Assembly (NCBI GenBank): GCA_023433305.1
Contig: JAEZCZ010000114.1
Coordinates: forward strand, 1-20,338
Reading direction: 5' to 3'
Origin: Pseudomonadota bacterium
GTDB lineage: Bacteria > Pseudomonadota > Alphaproteobacteria > Sphingomonadales > Sphingomonadaceae
DNA: 20,338 bases
The position numbers and the translations under genes were made by a program. This document shows positions 7,183 through 13,250 of this stretch, piece by piece. How positions within the stretch are numbered: the first letter of the stretch is position 1; every line of letters begins with the position of its first letter. The notes beneath the pieces are model-generated. The model saw only the letters and a list, made by a program, of their open reading frames with translations. It was not told the origin of the DNA and did no database searches.

Positions 7183-7860
7183 ATGGCAGACATTACCCAG
7201 GAGCAGATCGAGCGCGCGATCAAGACGACGTGCGCGACGGTGCTCAAGAACGAGCACTACTTCTCGGACCTCGACGGCCTCGCCGGCGACGGCGACTTCG
7301 GCACCTCGCTGGCGACCGGATTCCGCGTCATCGACAAGGAATGGGACGAGATCCCGAAGACCGATATCGGCGCGATGCTGCTCAAGATCTCGATGCTGGT
7401 CTCCAAGCACGTCGGCGGCAGCTCGGGCCCGATCTGGGGCACCGGCTTCATGAAGGCGGCGATGCTGACCCGGGGCAAGACCTCGATCACGCTGCAGGAA
7501 CTCGCCGACATGCTCGGCTCGGCCATCGAGGGCATCCAGGCCCGCGGCGGCGCCAAGCTCGGCGACAAGACCCTGCTGGATGCGCTGATCCCGGTGCACG
7601 AGAAGCTCAAGGAGCACGCCGCGAGCGGAAGCGAGCTCGGCACCGCGCTGTGCGATGCGGCCGACGCCGCCGAGAAGGCGATCGACGACACGCGCAACCT
7701 CGTCGCGCACCGCGGCCGCGCCAGCCAGGTCGGCGAGCGCAGCGCGAACACGCCCGATCCGGGCATCGTCGCCATCGCGACCATCCTGCACGACTGGTGC
7801 AAGGACTGCGGCATCGCGCGCACCGCGAGCGTGTCCGAAGTCGCCAAAGCCACTGCCTGA
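7183..7860 (+). CDS. dhaL: Dihydroxyacetone kinase subunit DhaL
   Basis: This 225-residue protein is the nucleotide-binding subunit that pairs with DhaK to phosphorylate dihydroxyacetone or a related ketose. D31, D36 and D38 (DGLAGDGDFG) match the D-x4-D-x-D magnesium ligands. GGSSGPIWGTGF, GDKTLLDAL and the GRASQVGERS...DPG stretch are the other family motifs. The usual GDGDHG reads GDGDFG here. In PTS-type enzymes DhaL holds ADP and is rephosphorylated by DhaM; in single-chain kinases the equivalent domain binds ATP. No DhaM is near, so the phosphate donor is unknown. AGGGAGGA lies 4-5 bases before ATG 7183. It sits 28 bases before dhaK, within the aldolase operon. Confidence 0.93.
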   Translation: MADITQEQIERAIKTTCATVLKNEHYFSDLDGLAGDGDFGTSLATGFRVIDKEWDEIPKTDIGAMLLKISMLVSKHVGGSSGPIWGTGFMKAAMLTRGKTSITLQELADMLGSAIEGIQARGGAKLGDKTLLDALIPVHEKLKEHAASGSELGTALCDAADAAEKAIDDTRNLVAHRGRASQVGERSANTPDPGIVAIATILHDWCKDCGIARTASVSEVAKATA

Positions 7861-7888
7861 TTTCATTTCGACGGAGAGGACCGACCCT

Positions 7889-8884
7889 ATGAAGAAGTTC
7901 GTCAACGAGCCCGCCAATTTCGTGCCCGAGTTCATGAAGGGCATCGCGCTCGCCAACCCCGACCTGCTCGACTTCAATGCCGAGTTCCAGATGATCACCC
8001 GCACGGGTGGCCCGCAGAATGGCAAGGTCTCGATCGTCCAGGGTTCGGGCTCGGGCCACGAACCGGCGCACGTCATGGCGGTCGGGCCGGGCATGCTCAC
8101 CGGCGCCTGCCAGGGCGCGGTGTTCGCCGCCCCGCCGGTCGACGCCTGCTACGAGACGATCAAGGCCTGCGCTTCGGACGCCGGCGTGCTGGTGCTGGTC
8201 AACAACTACCAGGGCGACCGCATGGCCTGGGACATGGCCACCGAGATGGCCACGGCCGAGGGCATCAACGCCCGCCAGTTCTGGATCAATGACGACGTCG
8301 CCGTGGAGGACAGCCTCTACACCGTCGGCCGCCGCGGCGTGGCCGGCAACTTCTTCGTCATCAAGGCCTGCGGCGCCGCCGCCGAGCAGGGCAAGAGCCT
8401 CGACGAGGTCGAAGCCATCGCCAAGAAGGTCAACGACAACGTCCGCACGATGGGCGTCGCGCTGACCAGCTGCATCCCGCCGGCCAAGGGCACCCCGATC
8501 TTCGAGATCGGCGACGACGAGATGGAAGTCGGCGTGGGCATCCACGGCGAGCCGGGCCGCCGCCGCGAGAAGATCCACCCCGCCGACCAGATCGCCGAGG
8601 AGCTGTTCGAGGCGGTCAGCAAGGACATTCCGTTCAACTCGGGCGACCGCGTGGCGATCATGGTCAACGGTCTCGGCGGCACGCCGATCACCGAACTCTA
8701 CGTGCTCTATGCCAAGGCCCACGAGCTCGCCGAGAAGGCCGGCTTCACCGTCGTTCGCAACTACGTCGGCGAATATTGCACCAGCCTCGAGATGGCCGGC
8801 GCCTCGCTCACCATCCTGCGCCTCGACGACGAGCTCGAAGCCCTGCTCGACGCTCCGGCGGAGACAGCCTACCGCATTCTCTGA
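7889..8884 (+). CDS. dhaK: Dihydroxyacetone kinase subunit DhaK
   Basis: This 331-residue protein is the substrate-binding subunit. GSGSGHEPAH (H57) and NNYQGDR carry the active-site His and Asp. GIHGEPG (H219) is the histidine that binds the ketone covalently as a hemiaminal in characterised members. The length fits a stand-alone DhaK and not a fused kinase. ATG 7889 follows GGAGAGGA by about 9 bases. The open frame extends upstream to 7655, but that part overlaps dhaL and is non-coding. The substrate may be dihydroxyacetone or another short ketose; relatives acting on erythrulose and apulose are known. It is the last gene of the operon, followed by a hairpin terminator at 8913-8946. Confidence 0.94.
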   Translation: MKKFVNEPANFVPEFMKGIALANPDLLDFNAEFQMITRTGGPQNGKVSIVQGSGSGHEPAHVMAVGPGMLTGACQGAVFAAPPVDACYETIKACASDAGVLVLVNNYQGDRMAWDMATEMATAEGINARQFWINDDVAVEDSLYTVGRRGVAGNFFVIKACGAAAEQGKSLDEVEAIAKKVNDNVRTMGVALTSCIPPAKGTPIFEIGDDEMEVGVGIHGEPGRRREKIHPADQIAEELFEAVSKDIPFNSGDRVAIMVNGLGGTPITELYVLYAKAHELAEKAGFTVVRNYVGEYCTSLEMAGASLTILRLDDELEALLDAPAETAYRIL

Positions 8885-8912
8885 GCCAAGCTCTGGGAAA
8901 GCCGACACGAAG

Positions 8913-8946
8913 CGCCCGGTTCCGCAAGAAGCCGGGCGTTTCTGTT
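8913..8946 (+). terminator. Rho-independent terminator of the aldolase-dhaK operon
   Basis: CGCCCGG (8913-8919) pairs with CCGGGCG (8932-8938), and TT/AA can extend the stem past a bulged G. The loop is about 8-12 bases and TTTCTGTT follows. It starts 29 bases after the dhaK stop. Confidence 0.8.
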
Positions 8947-8962
8947 GCAAGATTTGCAACAG
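8942..8962. promoter_or_regulatory. 21-bp perfect inverted repeat (operator candidate)
   Basis: CTGTTGCAA (8942-8950), spacer GAT, and TTGCAACAG (8954-8962) form a perfect dyad. It abuts the -35 element of the small-gene promoter, a position typical of an activator site, and overlaps the tail of the preceding terminator. No regulator gene lies next to it. Confidence 0.65.
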
Positions 8963-8991
8963 TTGTCACATATTTCGCAATTGAGTAACAT
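8963..8991 (+). promoter_or_regulatory. Sigma70-like promoter of the small ORF
   Basis: TTGTCA (8963-8968) is followed by a 17-base spacer and TAACAT (8986-8991). Each hexamer differs from consensus at one or two positions. The predicted start near 8998 gives a leader of about 53 bases before ATG 9051. Confidence 0.6.
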
Positions 8992-9011
8992 TGTGCATCG
9001 CACCATATGCG

Positions 9012-9042
9012 CCCTGCACCGCGATGAAGCGGGCATGCAGGG
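9012..9042 (+). promoter_or_regulatory. Leader hairpin covering the ribosome-binding site
   Basis: CCCTGC (9012-9017) pairs with GCAGGG (9037-9042), and inside it CCGC (9019-9022) pairs with GCGG (9029-9032) around GATGAA. The 3' arm contains most of the Shine-Dalgarno (AGGGGA, 9039-9044) of the ORF at 9051, so folding would block translation. A six-codon frame, ATG 9007 to TGA 9027, overlaps the left arm but has no visible Shine-Dalgarno. Confidence 0.5.
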
Positions 9043-9050
9043 GAAACACG

Positions 9051-9134
9051 ATGCGCAATTTCGCGAACGCTGTCTTCTCGGCGGTGGCCGCCATGTCGAT
9101 CAGCGGAGTGCTCTTCAGCGCCGTTCTGATCTGA
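9051..9134 (+). CDS. Small hydrophobic peptide, 27 residues
   Basis: ATG 9051 lies 6 bases after AGGGGA and opens a 27-codon frame to TGA 9132-9134. The peptide starts MRNFANAVFSAVAAMSISG and continues with Val, Leu, Phe, Ser and Ala to a C-terminal Ile. One Arg at position 2 and otherwise a hydrophobic or small-residue body predict a single membrane-inserted helix, or an uncleaved signal-like segment. It has its own promoter-like sequence, a structured leader and a strong terminator 23 bases after the stop, so it looks like a monocistronic gene and not a chance frame. I do not recognise a named family. It could be a membrane microprotein, a toxin-like peptide, or a short coding segment within a regulatory RNA. 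The start and ribosome site are clear; the function is unknown. Confidence 0.55.
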   Translation: MRNFANAVFSAVAAMSISGVLFSAVLI

Positions 9135-9156
9135 CGGGATCACCCCCGATAAGTCC

Positions 9157-9191
9157 AAAACGCCCGGCTCCCGCGCGGAGCCGGGCGTTTT
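9157..9191. terminator. Strong bidirectional terminator between convergent genes
   Basis: The 11-bp GC stem CGCCCGGCTCC / GGAGCCGGGCG (9161-9171 / 9177-9187) has a 5-base loop, with AAAA before and TTTT after. It works in either direction: for the small ORF (plus) and for the dioxygenase gene (minus), whose stop codon is at 9195. Confidence 0.92.
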
Positions 9192-9194
9192 CGA

Positions 9195-10145
9195 TTATCG
9201 CCCGGCGTAGCGCGCCCCCTGGATGTCGACCGTCTCGGGCGGTTTGGCGAACAGTTCAGCGAACGGATCGTCGCCGGTCTCGAGCTGGTGCGGCTCGGTG
9301 CCTTCGCGCACGGTGGTCCGCCGCATGTCGCGCTTGTACTTGGCGTAATCGTAGTCGCCGCCGCGGTGCATCGAGCACAGGTTGTCCCAGATCACCAGGT
9401 CGCCCACGTTCCATCGAACGCTGAAAACGTGTTTCGGCTGTGTTACATGCTCGATCAAGCGCTTGATTAACGCGCGTCCTTCGTCGCTGGGCATCCCTTC
9501 GATGTCCATCGTGTGCGCCGCGATGAACAGGCTCTTGCGCCCCGAGCCGGCGTGCGTGTGGACGAGCGGATGCCGCGCCTTGGGTCGCTGCGCGATCTCC
9601 TCCTCGGAAATCTCCGCCCCCGCGAGCTTGCGGCTCCACCACAAGCTGTTGATTCCAATCTTGTTTTCCAGGAACTCCTGCATGTCTCGCGGCAGCTCCT
9701 CATAGGCGCTGCGGGTATCGGCGAACGAGGTCTCACCGCCTTCGGGCGGCACCTCGTGCGCGAGCAGGAGCGAATAGCTGGTGCGCTTCTCCATGAAGGC
9801 GCTGTCGGTATGCCACAGCCGATCCCCCTTCCGATACTGTATCGCCGCCGCGTCCCGCGTGATCTCCCCGTCGACGTTGAGGTTCGAGGCGTCGAAAAGC
9901 TCGCGATGAGGCAGCCGGAACCGCACGCCTTCGCGCCGCGGAACGCGCTCTAGGTATCCGAAATTTCGACTGAATTCGACGTGCTGGTCGTCATTCATGC
10001 CGGTGTCCCGGAAGACGCAAACGCCCCAGGTATCCATCGCTTCGGTGACCTGCCGCACTTCGTCCTCGCTGAGCGGGCGTGTCAGATCGAGTCCCGAGCA
10101 CTCGGCTCCGAAACGGGGCAGGATCGGTTCGACTTTCAAGGACAT
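9195..10145 (-). CDS. TauD/TfdA-family Fe(II)/2-oxoglutarate dioxygenase
   Basis: This 316-residue enzyme hydroxylates its substrate using O2 and 2-oxoglutarate. The iron ligands are H112 and D114 (WHTDSAF) and H260 (SMHRGG); R275 or R276 (DMRRTTV) should bind the 2-oxoglutarate carboxylate. EVPPEGGETSFADTRSAY is typical of the TfdA (2,4-D and phenoxypropionate) side of the family as much as of taurine dioxygenases, so the substrate cannot be named. ATG 10145 has GGGAGAG about 5 bases upstream; a GTG just before it (10148) is the alternative. It lies 27 bases downstream of the MaoC-like gene on the same strand, so the two are probably co-transcribed. No sulfonate transporter is nearby, which argues against a simple taurine role. 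Confidence 0.9.
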   Translation of the reverse strand: MSLKVEPILPRFGAECSGLDLTRPLSEDEVRQVTEAMDTWGVCVFRDTGMNDDQHVEFSRNFGYLERVPRREGVRFRLPHRELFDASNLNVDGEITRDAAAIQYRKGDRLWHTDSAFMEKRTSYSLLLAHEVPPEGGETSFADTRSAYEELPRDMQEFLENKIGINSLWWSRKLAGAEISEEEIAQRPKARHPLVHTHAGSGRKSLFIAAHTMDIEGMPSDEGRALIKRLIEHVTQPKHVFSVRWNVGDLVIWDNLCSMHRGGDYDYAKYKRDMRRTTVREGTEPHQLETGDDPFAELFAKPPETVDIQGARYAGR

Positions 10146-10172
10146 CACGCTCTCCCGAGCTTCATTAGCAAG

Positions 10173-10634
10173 CTAAGCATTAGCGGGAGGCCGCCTGCGC
10201 TGCAAGGACGAGCGCTCGCAGTGCGCGACCAAGGTACCGTCCTGATTGAACGCCCGATGCGCGAAAGTGACGATGCCCTGATCGGGACGCGATTTACTCT
10301 CGCGCACCGCGAGCACTTCGGTCTCGATCCGCAGTGTGTCACCCACGAAGATCGGCGCGGGGAAGCGCACTTCGTCCCATCCCAGGTTGGCGACTGCAGT
10401 GCCTTGCGTCGTGTCGTTCACCGAGATCCCGACCATCAAACCGAGCGTGAAGCACGAATTGACGAGAACCCGCCCGTATTCGGTGCCTTTCATGTACTCG
10501 GCATCGAGATGCAGGGGGGCCGGATTGTGGGTCAGCGCGCTCATCAGCAGATTATCGGTTTCGGTGACGGTGCGGCGCAGAGGGTGATCGAAGACCTGGC
10601 CCACTTCGAACTGCTCGAACCACAATCCTGCCAT
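10173..10634 (-). CDS. MaoC-family (R)-enoyl-CoA hydratase-like protein
   Basis: This 153-residue single hot-dog-fold protein carries THNPAPLHLDAEYM (N37, H42, D44), the hydratase-2/MaoC active-site region, and later WDEVRFPAPIFVGDTL, typical of the family. Members add water to, or remove it from, enoyl-CoA thioesters; related single-domain proteins act on mesaconyl-CoA or other branched acyl-CoAs. ATG 10634 has AGGAG 8 bases upstream. The open frame extends far upstream to 10976, but that part overlaps the divergent lipoprotein gene and is discarded. It is the first gene of a two-gene unit with the dioxygenase, and faces the lipoprotein gene across about 100 bases. The exact substrate is unknown. 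Confidence 0.87.
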   Translation of the reverse strand: MAGLWFEQFEVGQVFDHPLRRTVTETDNLLMSALTHNPAPLHLDAEYMKGTEYGRVLVNSCFTLGLMVGISVNDTTQGTAVANLGWDEVRFPAPIFVGDTLRIETEVLAVRESKSRPDQGIVTFAHRAFNQDGTLVAHCERSSLQRRRPPANA

Positions 10635-10734
10635 GGCATACGCTCCTCTCGCCGCGGGCTGTAGCGCGCCCAAAGGCGCGGGGAAAGGAATGGCGAACCG
10701 TCCGTTGTGCACGGGAACGCCACGAGGACGAACC

Positions 10735-11196
10735 ATGCGCGCACTTGCCCTATCACTCCTCGCCATCACCACGCTCGCTGCGTGCGATAGCGGCTCCGAG
10801 GAAGCTGAGAACCCCTCTGCTCCAAAGGGCCAAGTAGCTGAATTGCCTGCCCCCATTCCAAGGGACGCCTCGACCGAACTCGACACAATTCCCCCGGCAT
10901 TCCAGGGCCGCTGGGGCCTGGTTGCGGCAGACTGCGAGCCGGGCCGCTCCGATGCCAAGGGCCTACTGACGATCACGGCCGAGAAGCTCGAATTCTATGA
11001 ATCGGTCGGCATGCTCGACGAGGTCGAGGAAGCTGCGCCCAATCGTATCCTCGCCTCGTTCGACTTCACCGGCGAAGGCATGAGCTGGGAGCGCGACATG
11101 GCGTTCGAGCTCGAAAACGGCGGATCCACCATGGTGCGCAGCGAATTCGGTGCTGAGGCTGCGCCCGATCCGTTCCGTTATACCAAGTGCAACTAG
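10735..11196 (+). CDS. Small putative lipoprotein
   Basis: This 153-residue protein begins with a short signal peptide and the lipobox LAAC (C17), so it should be lipid-anchored after signal peptidase II cleavage. A Ser/Glu/Pro-rich linker follows, then a compact domain with FQGRWGL, two further cysteines (C67-like in AADCEPG, and the C-terminal TKCN) that may form a disulfide, and a beta-rich pattern. This resembles small periplasmic domains that occur as hypothetical lipoproteins in sphingomonads; I cannot name the family. ATG 10735 follows GAGGA by about 7 bases; an earlier in-frame start at 10633 would overlap the divergent maoC-like gene and hide the signal peptide. The next gene starts 12 bases after the stop and is also a lipoprotein. 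Confidence 0.78.
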   Translation: MRALALSLLAITTLAACDSGSEEAENPSAPKGQVAELPAPIPRDASTELDTIPPAFQGRWGLVAADCEPGRSDAKGLLTITAEKLEFYESVGMLDEVEEAAPNRILASFDFTGEGMSWERDMAFELENGGSTMVRSEFGAEAAPDPFRYTKCN

Positions 11197-11208
11197 GGGA
11201 GATTATCG

Positions 11209-11490
11209 ATGAGACTGTACCTCTGCGCCATCGGCCTGGGCGCGCTGGCGCTGAGCGCCTGCACCACCACCGATCACGCCCGCAACGGGTTCTGCAACGC
11301 CGAGCCGGGGCAGCTCTTCGTGGGGCAGAAAGCCGATGCTGCGGCCGGCCTCGCCATTCGCCAGGCGACCGGGTCGGACATGCTGCGCTGGGCACCGCCG
11401 CGCTCCGCGCTGACGATGGACTTCCGCGAGGGCCGCGTCACCGTCTCCTACGACGACGACATGACCATCACCCAGGTCGCGTGCGGTTGA
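11209..11490 (+). CDS. I78-family peptidase inhibitor lipoprotein
   Basis: This 93-residue protein has a lipobox LSAC (C18) after a 17-residue signal. The mature part carries the I78 pattern: FVGQKADAAAGLAIRQATG, a middle RWAPPRSALTMDFREGRVTVSYDDD, and the C-terminal TQVACG. Two cysteines (C29 in GFCNAEPG and the penultimate C) may form the conserved disulfide. Members related to the Aspergillus elastase inhibitor block serine proteases, so this one may protect the cell envelope against such proteases. GGGGAGA lies about 6 bases before ATG 11209. It is in tandem with, and probably co-transcribed with, the preceding lipoprotein. Confidence 0.88.
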   Translation: MRLYLCAIGLGALALSACTTTDHARNGFCNAEPGQLFVGQKADAAAGLAIRQATGSDMLRWAPPRSALTMDFREGRVTVSYDDDMTITQVACG

Positions 11491-11539
11491 GAAGCGACGC
11501 GAACCCGGTAAGCTGAGCGAAAGAGCAACAACCGGGAGG

Positions 11540-11590
11540 ATGATGATGCCAACGACGACGAACCGCGCCGGGAGCTGGCGCCATGTCTGA
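11540..11590 (+). CDS. Possible 16-residue leader ORF overlapping the Rid start
   Basis: Three consecutive ATG codons directly follow CGGGAGG; the frame (MMMPTTTNRAGSWRHV) stops at TGA 11588-11590, overlapping the Rid-family start by 8 bases. It could couple translation to the next gene or be chance. No family is recognisable. Confidence 0.25.
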   Translation: MMMPTTTNRAGSWRHV

Positions 11591-11987
11591 TCCGCAGGAC
11601 GGCCGCCAGCGCATCCCGGCGCTTTCGCCTTTCGAGGAAGAGATCGGCTTCACCCGGGCGATCCGGGTGGGCAACACGATCGCCGTCTCGGGCACCGTCG
11701 GCGTCGAAGCCGACGGGTCGGTCAAGGAAAGCGCGGAAGAACAGGCCGACCGCTGCTTCCAGCTGATCCGCGAGCATATCGAGCAGCTCGGCGGACACAT
11801 GGGCGACGTGGTGCGGGTCCGCATGTTCGTGACCGACATCGCCGACGCGATGACGGTCAGCGCGGCGTTCAGCCGCGCGCTCAAGGCGACCCGGCCAACC
11901 GGCACGCTGGTGGCGATTTCGGGCCTCGCCGACCCACGCTGGAAGGTCGAGATCGAGGCGGATGCGATCATCGGCAGTTGGCAGTGA
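11583..11987 (+). CDS. Rid-family (RidA/YjgF-like) protein
   Basis: This 134-residue protein has the chorismate-mutase-like Rid fold pattern: IRVGNTIAVSGTVGV, AEEQADRCFQLI, the VVRVRMFVTDI segment, and near the C-terminus ATRPTGTLVAISGLADPRWKVEIEADAI. RidA proteins are cytosolic trimers that hydrolyse reactive enamines/imines from amino-acid metabolism. Here the archetypal ARS-type active-site arginine region reads RPTGTLV, so this is more likely one of the Rid subgroups whose deaminase activity is weak or unproven. GGGAG is 8 bases before ATG 11583. A 17-codon frame (11540-11590) with a better Shine-Dalgarno (GGGAGG) overlaps the start. It precedes the acyl-CoA dehydrogenase across the palindromic repeat. 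Confidence 0.88.
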   Translation: MSDPQDGRQRIPALSPFEEEIGFTRAIRVGNTIAVSGTVGVEADGSVKESAEEQADRCFQLIREHIEQLGGHMGDVVRVRMFVTDIADAMTVSAAFSRALKATRPTGTLVAISGLADPRWKVEIEADAIIGSWQ

Positions 11988-12003
11988 TCGGTCTCCCCCC
12001 CTT

Positions 12004-12087
12004 CGTCATTGCGAGCGAAGCGCGGCAATCCAGGGCGGTTCCGCGCTGCCCCTGGATTGCTTCGTCGCTACGCTCCTCGCAATGACG
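12004..12087. repeat. 84-bp palindromic repeat (alphaproteobacterial REP/MITE-like)
   Basis: CGTCATTGCGAG (12004-12015) is matched by CTCGCAATGACG (12076-12087), and the inner parts GCAATCCAGGG and CCCTGGATTGC also pair, giving a nearly complete hairpin around GCGGTTCCGCGC. The CGTCATTGCGAG...GCAATCCAG core is familiar from many intergenic copies in alphaproteobacteria. It ends 17 bases before the acyl-CoA dehydrogenase start codon, so it forms that gene's leader. Confidence 0.9.
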
Positions 12088-12104
12088 ATGGAGACGGCAA
12101 ACCC

Positions 12105-13250
12105 GTGACCGGCCAGTTCGAGCTTACCGAGGACCAACTCGCCATTCAGGACATGGCGCGGCGCTTCACGGCCGAGCGGATCACGCCATACGCCGCGGAG
12201 TGGGACGAGAAACACGTCTTTCCCAAGGACACCATACGGGCCGCCGCCGAGCTCGGTTTCGCGGCGATCTACGTCACCGAGGAATCGGGCGGCATTGGCC
12301 TCGGCCGGCTGGAGGCAGCGCTGATCATGGAGGCGATGGCCTACGGCTGCCCGGCGACGAGCGCGTTCGTCTCGAACCACAACATGGCCGCGTGGATGCT
12401 CGACCGGTTCGGCTCGGCGGCGGTCAAGGGCAAGTACCTGCCCAAGCTGGTCGGCATGGAGTGGATGGCGAGCTATTGCCTGACCGAGCCGAGCTCGGGC
12501 TCGGACGCGGCGGCGCTCAAGACGACGGCGGTGCGCGACGGCGGCGACTGGGTCGTCAACGGCACCAAGCAGTTCATCAGCGGCGCGGGCGTCAACGACC
12601 TCTACCTGACGATGGTCCGCACGGGCGAGGATGGCCCGAAGGGCATCTCTTGCCTCGCGATCGAGAAGAATATGCCGGGCGTGTCGTTCGGCGCCCCTGA
12701 GCGCAAGCTCGGCTGGCACGCACAGCCGACCGCGGCGCTCAACCTCGACAACGTGCGCGTGCCGGCGGAGAACCTCGTCGGCGGCGAGGGCGAAGGCTTC
12801 CGCATCGCCATGGCCGGGCTCGACGGCGGGCGGATCAACATCGGTGCGTGCTCGCTCGGCGGGGCGCAGCGATGCCTCGACGAGGCGCTCAGCTACACCA
12901 AGGAGCGCCAGCAGTTCGGCAAGCCGATCGCCGAGTTCCAGAACACCCAGTTCATGCTCTCCGACATGGCGACCGAGCTCGAAGCGGCGCGCGCGCTGCT
13001 CTACCTCGCCGCGGCCAAGGTGACCGCGAACGCGCCCGACAAGACCCGCTTCGCGGCGATGGCCAAGCGCCTTGCTTCGGATACCGGCAGCGCCGTCGCC
13101 GACCGCGCGTTGCAGCTCCACGGCGGCTACGGTTATCTGATGGACTACCCGGTCGAGCGCTTCTGGAGGGACTTGCGCGTGCACTCGATCCTCGAAGGCA
13201 CCAACCAGATCATGCGGCTGATCGTCGGGCGGGACTTGCTGCGACAGTGA
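12105..13250 (+). CDS. Acyl-CoA dehydrogenase, isobutyryl-CoA dehydrogenase-like
   Basis: This 381-residue flavoprotein oxidises an acyl-CoA to the 2-enoyl-CoA and passes electrons to ETF. Motifs include YCLTEPSSGSDAA (flavin/substrate loop), KQFISGAG, RQQFGKPI, LHGGYGY, and the catalytic-base region SILEGTNQI (E364). Length and the downstream 3-hydroxyisobutyryl-CoA hydrolase favour branched-chain, valine-derived isobutyryl-CoA as substrate. GTG 12105 is chosen because the protein then begins MTGQFELTEDQ, the usual family N-terminus; the longer open frame from 12009 reads through the palindromic repeat. A GGAG lies about 11 bases upstream. Stop and next start overlap as GTGA, so the two genes are translationally coupled. 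Confidence 0.92.
   Translation: MTGQFELTEDQLAIQDMARRFTAERITPYAAEWDEKHVFPKDTIRAAAELGFAAIYVTEESGGIGLGRLEAALIMEAMAYGCPATSAFVSNHNMAAWMLDRFGSAAVKGKYLPKLVGMEWMASYCLTEPSSGSDAAALKTTAVRDGGDWVVNGTKQFISGAGVNDLYLTMVRTGEDGPKGISCLAIEKNMPGVSFGAPERKLGWHAQPTAALNLDNVRVPAENLVGGEGEGFRIAMAGLDGGRINIGACSLGGAQRCLDEALSYTKERQQFGKPIAEFQNTQFMLSDMATELEAARALLYLAAAKVTANAPDKTRFAAMAKRLASDTGSAVADRALQLHGGYGYLMDYPVERFWRDLRVHSILEGTNQIMRLIVGRDLLRQ

Noticed and set aside
7607..8959. 450-codon minus-strand frame over dhaL/dhaK
   Set aside because: Antisense shadow; low-complexity composition and no start signal.
12006..13184. 392-codon minus-strand frame opposite the acyl-CoA dehydrogenase
   Set aside because: Antisense shadow running into the palindromic repeat.
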